Shown here one piece after another: positions 17,606 to 25,797 of a DNA stretch of 64,000 nucleotides; the stretch's first letter is position 1; every line of letters starts with the position of its first letter. The notes beneath the pieces are model-generated. The model saw only the letters and a list, made by a program, of their open reading frames with translations, searched no databases and was not told where the DNA came from. Origin of the DNA: Roseomonas sp. CECT 9278 (lineage in GTDB: Bacteria > Pseudomonadota > Alphaproteobacteria > Acetobacterales > Acetobacteraceae); the NCBI RefSeq assembly GCF_918698155.1, contig NZ_CAKKLX010000008.1, positions 62,001 through 126,000 of the forward strand. The letters run 5' to 3'. Both the position numbers and the translations under genes were made by a program.

Positions 17606-18457
17606 TCAGGCGCTCTTCTGCTTGATGGTTTCGGGCCGCGAGGCCCATTCGGTCCAGGATCCGTCATAGACGGCGGGTTCGGGCAGGCCGGCACGCACCA
17701 TGCCGAAGGCCAGCACGCAGGCGGTCACACCCGACCCGCAGGAGGTCACCACCGGCTTGCCGCCGGTCGCACCCGCTGCGGCGAAGATGGCGCGCAGCGT
17801 CGCCGGGTCCTTCGCGCGGCCATCGGGGCCGGCCATCTCGCTGACCGGCACGTTCGCCGCCCCCGGCATGTGGCCGGAGGGCAGCCCGGCGCGCGGTTCC
17901 GCCGCGCTGCCATCGAAGCGGCCCTTGGCCCGCGCATCGATCACCAGCGCCGAGCCATCGGCCACGATGCGCTTCACGTCGCCGATGCCCGCCAGCATCG
18001 ACGCCCGGAAATCCGGCACGAAGGTCGTGGCTGCCGGGGCAGGGGCCTCGCCGGTCTCGACCGGACGGCCGTCCTTCACCCAGGCCGGCAGCCCGCCATC
18101 CAGCACCGCCACCTTGTCGTGGCCGAACAGCCGCATCATCCACCAGCCGCGCGGCGAACCCCGCAGCCCGTGCTGGTCGTAGAACACCACGCGCGTGTCG
18201 TTCGCCACACCCAGCGCGCCGACCATGCGCGCGAATTTCGCCGGCGTGGGCACCATGTGCGGCAGGTCGGTCTCGTCATCGGCGATCCTGTCGATGTCGA
18301 ACAGCCGCGCACCCGGGATGCGCGCCGCGCGGAAGGCATCGTGCTTGTTGCCGGCTTCGTTGGGCAGGAAGGTCGAGCAGTCGAACACCACCAAGTCCGG
18401 CTTGCCCAGTTCGCCCGCCAGCCATTCCGTCGTCACCAGCATGTCCATGCGCGTCAC
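17606..18457 (-). CDS. sseA: Thiosulfate/3-mercaptopyruvate sulfurtransferase
   Basis: 283 residues with two rhodanese domains. The C-terminal one holds the active-site loop CGSGVTA (persulfide Cys), the CG[S/T]GVTA form typical of mercaptopyruvate sulfurtransferase; the N-terminal one is inactive. Transfers sulfane sulfur to thiols or cyanide. Start overlaps the AlaX stop by 4 bp; an internal Met at residue 4 is an alternative. Confidence 0.92.
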   Translation of the reverse strand: MTRMDMLVTTEWLAGELGKPDLVVFDCSTFLPNEAGNKHDAFRAARIPGARLFDIDRIADDETDLPHMVPTPAKFARMVGALGVANDTRVVFYDQHGLRGSPRGWWMMRLFGHDKVAVLDGGLPAWVKDGRPVETGEAPAPAATTFVPDFRASMLAGIGDVKRIVADGSALVIDARAKGRFDGSAAEPRAGLPSGHMPGAANVPVSEMAGPDGRAKDPATLRAIFAAAGATGGKPVVTSCGSGVTACVLAFGMVRAGLPEPAVYDGSWTEWASRPETIKQKSA

Positions 18458-19176
18458 TCCCCCGCCAGCACCAGCGTCACGCGCCGGTTGGCCTTGCCCT
18501 TGTTCTCGATCCTGGTCACGTCGACACGCCCGATCTCACCGGTGCTGCGAACATGCGTGCCGCCGCAGGGCTGGAGATCCACCGGCGCGGCGGGATCGCC
18601 GATCCGCACCAGCCGGATGCGCCCCGACCCGCGCGGCGGCTGCACCGACAGGGTGCGGACCAGGGACGGGTTGGCATCCAGCTCCGCCTCGGTGATCCAG
18701 GTGTCGGTCACCGCATGGTCGGCCGCGACGAGCGCGTTGAGCGCTTCGGTCAGTGCTTCCTTGGTCGGCGGGTCCGGCAGGTCGAAATCAAGCCGCGCCT
18801 TCTCCACCGCGATCTGCCCGCCGGTCACGCCGGCGCCGGGGATCAGGCTGCACAGCAGGTGCATCGCCGTGTGCAGGCGCATGAAGCGATGGCGGCGGTC
18901 CCAGTCCAGCACCGCGGTCACCTCGGCGCCGACATCCGGCAGCGCGGCGCCAGGCACCGGGACGTGCAGCACGGTGTCGTCGGGGCCCTTCACCGCCTCG
19001 GCGATGGCGGCCTCGCCGCCCGCCCAGCGCAGCACGCCCGCATCGCCCGGCTGGCCGCCGGCGCGCGCGTAGAAATTCGTGCGGTCCAGCACCACGCCCT
19101 CGGGCGAGCTTGCCACCACGCGCGCGGTGGCCTCCCGCGCATAGGCATCGTCGCGATACAGCAATCCGGTCGGCAT
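18454..19176 (-). CDS. Alanyl-tRNA editing protein AlaX
   Basis: 240 residues, a free-standing relative of the AlaRS editing domain. The zinc site is formed by LHTAMHL (HxxxH) near residue 95 and CGGTHVRSTGEIG near residue 200. It removes wrongly attached Ser or Gly from tRNA-Ala. The gene abuts the NUDIX stop with no spacing and overlaps the sulfurtransferase start. Confidence 0.93.
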   Translation of the reverse strand: MPTGLLYRDDAYAREATARVVASSPEGVVLDRTNFYARAGGQPGDAGVLRWAGGEAAIAEAVKGPDDTVLHVPVPGAALPDVGAEVTAVLDWDRRHRFMRLHTAMHLLCSLIPGAGVTGGQIAVEKARLDFDLPDPPTKEALTEALNALVAADHAVTDTWITEAELDANPSLVRTLSVQPPRGSGRIRLVRIGDPAAPVDLQPCGGTHVRSTGEIGRVDVTRIENKGKANRRVTLVLAGE

Positions 19177-19818
19177 TCAGGCGGTCCAGTCGTTGAGAAG
19201 TGCCGCGCGCCGGCGCGCGAAGCCGGACAGGCAGAGCGCGCCGGTGGCGTTCGACATGCGGTTGTCGTCCAGCATCGCGATCGCGTCGGCGGCGTCCAGC
19301 ACCAGCAGGCGGATATCCTCGTGCTCGGCATGCAGGCCATGGGTGCCGGCGTGGCCGGGCCCGGGCAGGCGGCAGCGCGCGAGGAAGATCGTGATGCCCT
19401 CGTCGCAGCCGCCCTGACTGAGGATGTAGCGGCCCATCGGCAGCAGGCGGTCGGCGACCAGGCCGGTTTCCTCGGCCAGTTCGCGGCGCGCGGCCTCGGC
19501 GGGGTCCTCGCCCTCCTCCAGCAGGCCGGCGGGGCATTCCACCATCACCGGGTCGAAGCCGCCGGCCAGGGCGGGCAGGCGGAACTGTTCGATCAGCGCG
19601 ACGCGGTCGGCCCAGGGATCCCACGGCAGCACCGCCACCGCCGGGCCGCGGCGCCACAATTCCCAGGTCTGCAGCCCGCCCTCATGGCCGTCGAAGCGGG
19701 TGCGGCGGAAACGGATGCGCTGCAAGGGGAAGCGTCCGTCCCAGACGACCTCGTCCGAGAGCACGCTCAGGCCGGGATGCGCGGGGATGGGCTTCGCCTT
19801 GGGCGGTCTGGCGCTCAT
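19177..19818 (-). CDS. NUDIX hydrolase (ADP-ribose pyrophosphatase-like)
   Basis: 213 residues. The NUDIX box is complete: G-LLEEG-EDPAEAA-RREL-AEETGL near residues 97-119 (GX5EX7REUXEEXGU). The upstream EQFRLPA and VECPAG blocks are as in NudF-type ADP-ribose pyrophosphatases. First gene of the four-gene operon and divergent from the DMT transporter, with a 37-bp gap between the two ATGs that must hold both promoters. Confidence 0.9.
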   Translation of the reverse strand: MSARPPKAKPIPAHPGLSVLSDEVVWDGRFPLQRIRFRRTRFDGHEGGLQTWELWRRGPAVAVLPWDPWADRVALIEQFRLPALAGGFDPVMVECPAGLLEEGEDPAEAARRELAEETGLVADRLLPMGRYILSQGGCDEGITIFLARCRLPGPGHAGTHGLHAEHEDIRLLVLDAADAIAMLDDNRMSNATGALCLSGFARRRAALLNDWTA

Positions 19819-19855
19819 GCGCGGCGGAAACTACCCTCCGCGCCAGGAACCGTCC

Positions 19856-20815
19856 ATGACCCCCGAATCCTCCAAGCGTCCCGACGCGGCCCCAGGCGAC
19901 GCGGCCTGCCACGGCGCGACCGCGGACCCGGCCGCGATCGCGCGGGCGCGGCGCCGGGGCATCATCCTGGTGGTGATCGCGACCTTCACCTTCGCGCTCT
20001 CGGCCGCCTGCGCGAAGGCGATCGGCGCCGCCATCCCGGTCGCCGAGGTCATCCTTTTCCGCAACCTGTTCGCGATCCCGGCCCTGCTGCCGGTGGTGCT
20101 GGCCGCCGGCGGCTGGGCGGCGTTGCGCACGCGCAATCCCATGAGCCACGCCGCGCGCACGGTATTCGGCATGATGGGCATGGTCGGCGCCTTCTACGGC
20201 TACGTGCACCTGCCGCTGACCACCGTGACGGCGCTCGGCTTCACCATGCCGCTGTTCCTGACCGTGCTGTCGGTGCCGCTGCTGGGCGAACGCGTGGGCT
20301 GGCGGCGCGGCCTGGCGGTGCTGGTCGGCTTCCTGGGCGTGCTGATGATGGTGCGCCCGGGCGGCGAGGGAATGCGCGGGGAGGGGCTCGCGGTCACCCT
20401 GTGCCTGCTGGGGTCGGTCGGCTGGGCGCTGGCCATGATCACCATCCGCCGCATGGGCGAGGCCGGCGAGAGCGCCGTCGCGATCGTCTTCTGGTTCGCG
20501 GTGGGGTCGGCGGTGCTGGCGGGGATCGCCTCCGTGCCGGTCTGGGTCTGGCCGAGCCCCTGGCACTGGGCGTTGCTGGCGGGGATCGGGCTGATCTCGG
20601 CCCTGGCGCAGGTGCTGATGACCGATGCCTACCGGTCGGGCGAGACGACGCTGCTGGCCCCCTTCGAATATGCCGGGATCGTCTGGACCACGGCGCTGGG
20701 CGCCTTCATATGGGCGGAATTGCCCGACGGCTGGGATTTCGCCGGAATCGCCGTGCTGGTGGGGGCGGGGCTGTACATCTGGCACCGCGAAGTCACGCTC
20801 GGGGTCCGGCGCTGA
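19856..20815 (+). CDS. DMT-superfamily transporter with two EamA domains
   Basis: 319 residues, ten predicted transmembrane helices in two EamA halves (second half from about residue 180). The first 35 residues are a hydrophilic Ala/Asp-rich extension. Start at 19856 is chosen over an earlier frame start that would overlap the NUDIX gene. Such proteins export metabolites or amino acids across the inner membrane; the substrate is unknown. Confidence 0.88.
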   Translation: MTPESSKRPDAAPGDAACHGATADPAAIARARRRGIILVVIATFTFALSAACAKAIGAAIPVAEVILFRNLFAIPALLPVVLAAGGWAALRTRNPMSHAARTVFGMMGMVGAFYGYVHLPLTTVTALGFTMPLFLTVLSVPLLGERVGWRRGLAVLVGFLGVLMMVRPGGEGMRGEGLAVTLCLLGSVGWALAMITIRRMGEAGESAVAIVFWFAVGSAVLAGIASVPVWVWPSPWHWALLAGIGLISALAQVLMTDAYRSGETTLLAPFEYAGIVWTTALGAFIWAELPDGWDFAGIAVLVGAGLYIWHREVTLGVRR

Positions 20816-20885
20816 TCCCCGCCACGGCACGGCATCCGACGATCGACTTGTCGGCGCGCGCCCCCGCAAGCAAAGGTCTCCGTCG

Positions 20886-22025
20886 ATGACCGCCGCCGCG
20901 CCCCGGCCGCCCGCACCGCCCGCACCGCCCGACCCGCCTGCGCGCACGAGCTGGCGCGAGGCCGACCGCCTCGCCGCGCTGCGCCGCTATGGCATCCTGG
21001 ATGCCGAGGCGCAGTTCGACGACTTCGTGAAGATCGCCGCGCAGATCTGCGATGCCCCCATCGCGGTGGTCAACTTCATCGACGAACACCGCCAGTGGTT
21101 CGCGGCGGAACTCGGCCTGGGCGTGCGCGAGACGCCGCTCGATGTGTCGATCTGCGCGCATGCCATCCTGCAGCCGGGCGTCTTCGTGGTGCCGGACCTG
21201 ACGCAGGACCGGCGCTTCGATGGCAACCCGCTGGTCACCGGCGACCCGCGGCTGCGCTTCTATGGCGGCGCCCTGCTCGAGACCGCCGCCGGCCTGCCGC
21301 TCGGCACCATGTGCGTGCTGGACTACCAGGCGCGGCCGCAGGGGCTGACGGAACACCAGGCCTTCGCGCTGCAGGCGCTGGCGCGGCAGATCATGGCGCA
21401 GCTCGAGATGCGCATCCTGGTCGCCGAGAAGGAGCTGCTGGTGCGCGAGGCGCATCACCGGGTCAGCAACAGCCTGCAGATGGTCCAGTCGATCCTGACG
21501 CTGCAGGCCGGCAAGGCCGGCGACTCCGAAGCGGGCTTCCTGCTGCACGACAGCGCGGCCCGCGTGCAGGCCTTCGCCGAGATGCACCGGCATCTGTACA
21601 AGTCGGGCGCCGGCATCGATGTCGGCCTCGCCGACTATCTCGGCCGGATCATCGACCAGCAGAACGCCGCGCTCGGGTCGGCATCCGGGGGCAGGCGCGT
21701 CGTGCTGTCGGCCGACCAGGCGCGCTGGCCGGCGGCCGACGCCCAGGCCATCGGCCTGGTGGTGCTGGAACTGGTGGCGAACGCGATCAAGCACGGCCAG
21801 GGCGTGGTCAGCGTGACGGTCGGCAGCGCCTGCGGCCGGCTGCAGCTGTCCGTCGCGGATGAAGGCACCGGCCTGCCCGCGGCGTTCGACCCCGCCGCCG
21901 GCATGGGGCTCGGCATGGTCATCCTCGGCGGGCTGGTCAGCGCGCGTGGCGGCGAGATCGCGGTGGATCGCTCGCGAGCCCAGACCCGCTTCGTCGTCAC
22001 GCTCGCCACGCCGGCGGAGGCGTAA
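20886..22025 (+). CDS. GAF-domain sensor histidine kinase (HisKA_2 type)
   Basis: 379 residues, no transmembrane helix, so a soluble sensor. A Pro-rich start (residues 5-20), a GAF domain (about 30-180), then the HisKA_2 dimerisation box REAHHRVSNSLQMV with the phosphoacceptor His, and an HATPase_c domain (ELVANAIKHGQG, then DEGTGLP and GMGLGM). HisKA_2/HWE kinases with N-terminal GAF usually feed the general stress response or light/redox signalling in alphaproteobacteria. No response regulator is adjacent. Confidence 0.9.
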   Translation: MTAAAPRPPAPPAPPDPPARTSWREADRLAALRRYGILDAEAQFDDFVKIAAQICDAPIAVVNFIDEHRQWFAAELGLGVRETPLDVSICAHAILQPGVFVVPDLTQDRRFDGNPLVTGDPRLRFYGGALLETAAGLPLGTMCVLDYQARPQGLTEHQAFALQALARQIMAQLEMRILVAEKELLVREAHHRVSNSLQMVQSILTLQAGKAGDSEAGFLLHDSAARVQAFAEMHRHLYKSGAGIDVGLADYLGRIIDQQNAALGSASGGRRVVLSADQARWPAADAQAIGLVVLELVANAIKHGQGVVSVTVGSACGRLQLSVADEGTGLPAAFDPAAGMGLGMVILGGLVSARGGEIAVDRSRAQTRFVVTLATPAEA

Positions 22026-22196
22026 CGGGGCGGCCGACGCGATCCGGACGGGTCCGAGCGCCGCGCGGTGGCGGTCGTGGCGGTGGTTCTTGCGCTGCGG
22101 GATCTGATGCGCATTTCGCTTGCGAGGGGCGTGCGACGTCGGGTTAGTGGCCGCGCGGCGCCTCGGCATCGCCAAGCAAGCCCAGGGACACGCATC

Positions 22197-23273
22197 ATGA
22201 ACACCGCCGTTCCACCCGGCCGCGGCGGACCGGCCGGGACTTTCGCGGCCGCGCCGGTCGCCAGCCAGCCGGCACCCCGCACGGGCTTCACCACGGCCGG
22301 GCTGCCGCCGGCGCAGCAATTCGATGCCTGGCGCCACCAGGCCGTGCCCTTCCTCGACATCACGCCCCCGGCTGCCGGCGCCGCGGCCGGCTTCGAGGCC
22401 GGCGCCACGACCCTGCGGTTCGGGCCCTTCCTGATGTACGCGTCGCGGCTGCCGGCCCATGGCCATGCGCGATCCGCCGCCCGCATCCGCCGCGATTCGC
22501 TCGACCACTGGATCATCGCCATGTGCCGGCGCGGCACGCACCGCCAGCGCAGCGGCGAGACGATGATCGAATGCCGCCCGGGCGTCCCCTACGTGCTCAG
22601 CATGGCCCGTGCCTTCGAGGCGCAGCGCAGCGGCGGGGAGATCGACTGGGTCACGCTGCATGTGGCGCGCGACTCGGTGCCGGAACTGGAGGCGACGCTG
22701 GCCTCCTCGCTCCATGCGCCGCTCGATGGCGCGGCGGGGGTGCTGCTCGCGGGCTTCATGGCCGGGCTGCGCGACGGGGTGGACAGCGTGCAGGCGGCGG
22801 ACCTGCCGCATCTCGCGACTGCCGCCCAGGCCTTGCTGCACGGCGCGCTGCACCCGGCCGGCGCGGGCGGCGCGCTGCAGCTGGAACAGCTCCAGCTCGC
22901 GCGGCTGCGGCGCATCATCCGCGACAACCTGGGCGCCGCGACGCTCACGCCCAGGCGTCTCGCGGCGCTGGCGGGCATGTCGCGATCGCAGCTCTATCGC
23001 CTGTTCGAACCGATGGGCGGCGTCGCGCACTTCATCAAGCGCGAGCGCCTGCGCCGCGCGCGCCGCCTGCTGTCGGACCCGTCGGAACGCCGGGACATAG
23101 CAACGCTGGCCGAGGAGGCCGGCTTCTTCGACCCGTCATCCTTCAGCCGCGCCTTCCGCCGTGAATTCGGCTGCACCCCGCGCGAGGCCCGCGCGGCGGA
23201 GCTGGCCGGCGGCGCGCCGGCAGCGGCCGCACCGGCGCGCGGCACCGTTCTGGCGCTGCTGCGGGACCTGTAG
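22197..23273 (+). CDS. AraC-family transcriptional regulator
   Basis: 358 residues. The N-terminal half is an AraC-binding-like ligand domain (QFDAWRHQ ... DHWIIAMCRRGTHRQ); the C-terminal 110 residues hold two HTH motifs (TPRRLAALAGMSRSQLYRLFE and DIATLAEEAGFFDPSSFSRAF). Start at 22197. The TAG stop is the first three bases of the palindromic repeat unit at 23271, so the repeat supplies the end of the gene. No obvious target operon is adjacent. Confidence 0.88.
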   Translation: MNTAVPPGRGGPAGTFAAAPVASQPAPRTGFTTAGLPPAQQFDAWRHQAVPFLDITPPAAGAAAGFEAGATTLRFGPFLMYASRLPAHGHARSAARIRRDSLDHWIIAMCRRGTHRQRSGETMIECRPGVPYVLSMARAFEAQRSGGEIDWVTLHVARDSVPELEATLASSLHAPLDGAAGVLLAGFMAGLRDGVDSVQAADLPHLATAAQALLHGALHPAGAGGALQLEQLQLARLRRIIRDNLGAATLTPRRLAALAGMSRSQLYRLFEPMGGVAHFIKRERLRRARRLLSDPSERRDIATLAEEAGFFDPSSFSRAFRREFGCTPREARAAELAGGAPAAAAPARGTVLALLRDL

Positions 23274-23437
23274 AGCAGATCGCGTTCAGATGGGGTCATC
23301 TGAGCGCGTGAAGATGCTCTGAAAACAACAGGCTAGAGCAGATCGCGTTCAGATGAGGTCATCTGAGCGCGTGAAGATGCTCTGAAAACAACAGGCTAGA
23401 GCCTGCGACGCGAGCGCGCGCGAACGCCGCATGCTCT
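23271..23437 (+). repeat. Palindromic intergenic repeat: two tandem 63-bp units plus 41-bp tail
   Basis: Units start at 23271 and 23334 and differ at one base of the hairpin loop (GGGT versus AGGT). Each begins TAGAGCA, carries the stem GCGTTCAGATG / CATCTGAGCGC, closes with TGCTCT, which pairs with the opening AGAGCA, and ends GAAAACAACAGGC. A tail TAGAGCCTGC ... GCATGCTCT follows from 23397. The same components occur, partly inverted, at 11964-12130. Confidence 0.9.
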
Positions 23438-23521
23438 GGCGCCGGGCCTGCCGGAACACCCGCGCGACATCGGCGGCGCGGCGCAGCGGCCGCGGATCCG
23501 CCGCGACCGCGGGCGGCATGG

Positions 23522-24028
23522 TCAGGCCGCCCGCGCGCGGCCCTCAAGGAATTCGATCACCACCGCGTCGGCGCCGATCTGCAGCGCGAGCCCCGTGCGC
23601 TGCGGCCGCAGGGCCAGGCGGACGCCCTGCGAATTGACCAGCCACAATGTGCCGGGGATCTCCGCGCCGGGAACCACCGCCCCGCCGCGCAATTGGCCAT
23701 AGACGCCGGCGAAATCCTCGACCCGCCGCAGGTTGTACACTTCTCCTTCGGCGCGGATGCGGGCCATGCCCGCGCCGCCGGCGCCGACGCCGCGCATGCG
23801 GAACGGGCGGCCCACGCCCTGCTGCGTCAGGACACCGCTGCCCCAGGAGACCTGGCCGATGACGCCGACGCGCCAGTTGCGCAGCACGACCGTGGCATCG
23901 GGGGTCGGCGGCGGTGGCGGGGTAGTTGCCGCCTGCGGCGCGGCCGGCGGTTCGGCGGCGCATCCGGCGATCACCAGGGCCGGCAGGGCGAGCAGGAGGT
24001 GGCGCCGCGTGGCGATGGGCGAGTGCAT
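23522..24028 (-). CDS. Putative lipoprotein, possible DUF1134/EipA-like
   Basis: 168 residues. An Arg-Arg N-terminus and lipobox VIAGC give a lipidated Cys23, then a Pro/Ala linker (residues 26-43) and a beta-rich domain. The string GEVYNLRRVEDFAGVYGQL, then a Gly-rich turn and QGVRLALRPQRTGLALQIGA, recalls the DUF1134/EipA envelope family in spacing, but the match is by eye only. Monocistronic. Function unknown. Confidence 0.65.
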   Translation of the reverse strand: MHSPIATRRHLLLALPALVIAGCAAEPPAAPQAATTPPPPPTPDATVVLRNWRVGVIGQVSWGSGVLTQQGVGRPFRMRGVGAGGAGMARIRAEGEVYNLRRVEDFAGVYGQLRGGAVVPGAEIPGTLWLVNSQGVRLALRPQRTGLALQIGADAVVIEFLEGRARAA

Positions 24029-24171
24029 CCGATGTTCCCCTTGGCGACGGCAAAGGCGCCTTGGCGCCCACGACAGGAGCTACTGCCCCTCTGACCCCGG
24101 CGTAAGCGCGCGGCGACCGGGCTGGACCACCCGGCCCAGTGCCCGGACGCAGGGCCAAGCGGCCGGCGGTG

Positions 24172-24609
24172 CTACAGCGCCTTGCGGAACCATACCCGGG
24201 CATGGCCCGCCGGCATGCCATCGAGCCGGCCGAATTCGGCATACCCGTTGCGCTGCCAGAAGCCCGGCGCCTGGAAGCTGAAGGTGTCGGTATAGGCGTT
24301 GGTGCAGCCGCGTTCGCGCGCGATGGCTTCGGCGCGGGCCAGCAATTCGCCACCGACGCCCTTGCCGCGCATCTCCGGGCTCAGCCACAGCCAATCCACG
24401 AACAGCCAGCCCCAGAAGGTCAGGCCGAGCAGCCCGCCCAGCGTCTTGCCCTCCGGGTCGTGCACCAGCAGCGTGACGGGCTCGCGGTCGTAGTCGCCGC
24501 CCATTTCCTGGTTGAAGGCGTGCAGGCCGCGCTGGATGGCGCCCACCGCCTCGAATTCCGGCGCGGCGTCCTCGACGATCTCGAAGCCGCGCGTCTCAGC
24601 CATGCTCAT
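24172..24609 (-). CDS. GNAT family N-acetyltransferase
   Basis: 145 residues. The acetyl-CoA motif LSPEMRGKGVGGELLARAEAIARERGC is near residues 75-100 and FWQRNGYAEFGRL near 118. The start at 24609 overlaps the stop of the CopD-like gene (ATGA); a second Met two codons later is possible. Third gene of the ParA-CopD-GNAT operon. Confidence 0.88.
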   Translation of the reverse strand: MSMAETRGFEIVEDAAPEFEAVGAIQRGLHAFNQEMGGDYDREPVTLLVHDPEGKTLGGLLGLTFWGWLFVDWLWLSPEMRGKGVGGELLARAEAIARERGCTNAYTDTFSFQAPGFWQRNGYAEFGRLDGMPAGHARVWFRKAL

Positions 24610-25067
24610 CCGCCGAATCGTCCCCATGCCGCGACCGCCACGGTGAGCAGGCCGAGAGCCAGATTGACACTGACGCCTTTCCGGATCCTGTCCAGCGCGG
24701 CCGCTGCCGCCGGCCCGTCGCCCGCCGTCAGCGCCGCCTGCATCGCCCGCCCGGGGCCGAGCGCCACCGCGGCGAAGATGCCGGCCATGAGCAGCGCGGT
24801 CAGGTGCATCAAATGGACATGCCAGATGCTGCTGCCGAAGCCCCAGTACCAGCCCAGCCACAGCGCCCAGCCGGTCAGCAGCATGATCGGCACGACATGC
24901 CACAGGATGCGGAAGAAGCGGCGGAACACGCTGCCCATCAGCGCCAGGCGCTGCGGCCCCTCCAGCGCCTCGTGCGCGGCCGGGCGCAGGGCCAGCAGGG
25001 CGAAGGCCATCCCACCCACCCAGACCACCGCGCCCAGCACGTGCAGCACATAGATCAGCGTGGCCAT
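24606..25067 (-). CDS. CopD-like four-helix membrane protein
   Basis: 153 residues with four transmembrane helices and conserved histidines (LHVLGAVVWVGGM, ILWHVVPIMLLTGW, WHVHLMHLTALL). The pattern matches the CopD domain of copper-resistance proteins and related haem-binding membrane proteins. No copper chaperone is near. Begins 1 nt after the ParA stop and overlaps the GNAT start, so it is coupled to both. Confidence 0.78.
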   Translation of the reverse strand: MATLIYVLHVLGAVVWVGGMAFALLALRPAAHEALEGPQRLALMGSVFRRFFRILWHVVPIMLLTGWALWLGWYWGFGSSIWHVHLMHLTALLMAGIFAAVALGPGRAMQAALTAGDGPAAAAALDRIRKGVSVNLALGLLTVAVAAWGRFGG

Positions 25068-25068
25068 G

Positions 25069-25701
25069 TCAGCGATCCTTCAGCGCGCGCAGCGCGGCGG
25101 CCAGCGCCCGCGCCTCGGCGGCGGCGACCCCCTTCGGCGCGGCCTCGACCGCACCCAGGCCGGCCATGAAGGCCTGCGCGAAGGCGGTCCGGTTGCCCAG
25201 CGCCGCACCCACCAGCGGCAGGTCGCGCTCGCGGATGGCGGCATGCACCTGGTCGAGCAGCCTGCCCGAGGACGGCGCGCGGTTCAGCACCAGCGCCACC
25301 CGGCGCCCTTCCTTCTTCGCGAGGTCGAGCGTCGCGTCCATCGACCACAGGTCGGCCGCGGAGGGTTGCAGCGGCACCAGCACCAGGTCGGCGCCGCGCA
25401 CCGCGGTGCGGGCATCGCTGTCGTCGTGCGGCGCGGTGTCGAGCAGCACGACATCGCTCTCAGCCCGCAGCCGGTCGAGGATGGAGGGCAGGCGCCATCC
25501 GGTCGGCGCCTCGAAATGCAGCGGCCGGGCCTTGGCCGAGCGCCCGCGCACATCGTCCCAGCGCGCGAGCGAACGCTGCGGGTCGATGTCGAGCAAGGCG
25601 ACGCGCGCACCTTCCTCGGCGTAGGCCGCGGCCAGGTTGGCGGCGATGGTGGACTTGCCGGCGCCGCCCTTGCGCTGCGCGACGGCGATGACGAAGGCCA
25701 T
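25069..25701 (-). CDS. ParA/MinD-family ATPase, no ParB partner
   Basis: 210 residues. Deviant Walker A KGGAGKST at residues 11-18, Walker A-prime VALLDIDPQRS and VVLLDTAP as Walker B. Short ParA proteins of this kind position plasmids, chemotaxis arrays or other cargo; no parB, parS cluster or replication gene accompanies it, so chromosome segregation is unlikely. A chemoreceptor gene lies just upstream on the same strand (25798-27786), which could hint at array positioning, but the gap of 96 bp and a separate operon leave that open. Confidence 0.88.
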   Translation of the reverse strand: MAFVIAVAQRKGGAGKSTIAANLAAAYAEEGARVALLDIDPQRSLARWDDVRGRSAKARPLHFEAPTGWRLPSILDRLRAESDVVLLDTAPHDDSDARTAVRGADLVLVPLQPSAADLWSMDATLDLAKKEGRRVALVLNRAPSSGRLLDQVHAAIRERDLPLVGAALGNRTAFAQAFMAGLGAVEAAPKGVAAAEARALAAALRALKDR

Positions 25702-25797
25702 GCGCGACTCCGTGTGTGGCGGCGCAGCATAGCAGAACGTCGCCCGTCGCTCAGGCCGCCAGAAGGCGCCCCGCCTGACCGCCCCCTCGGCGGCGCC

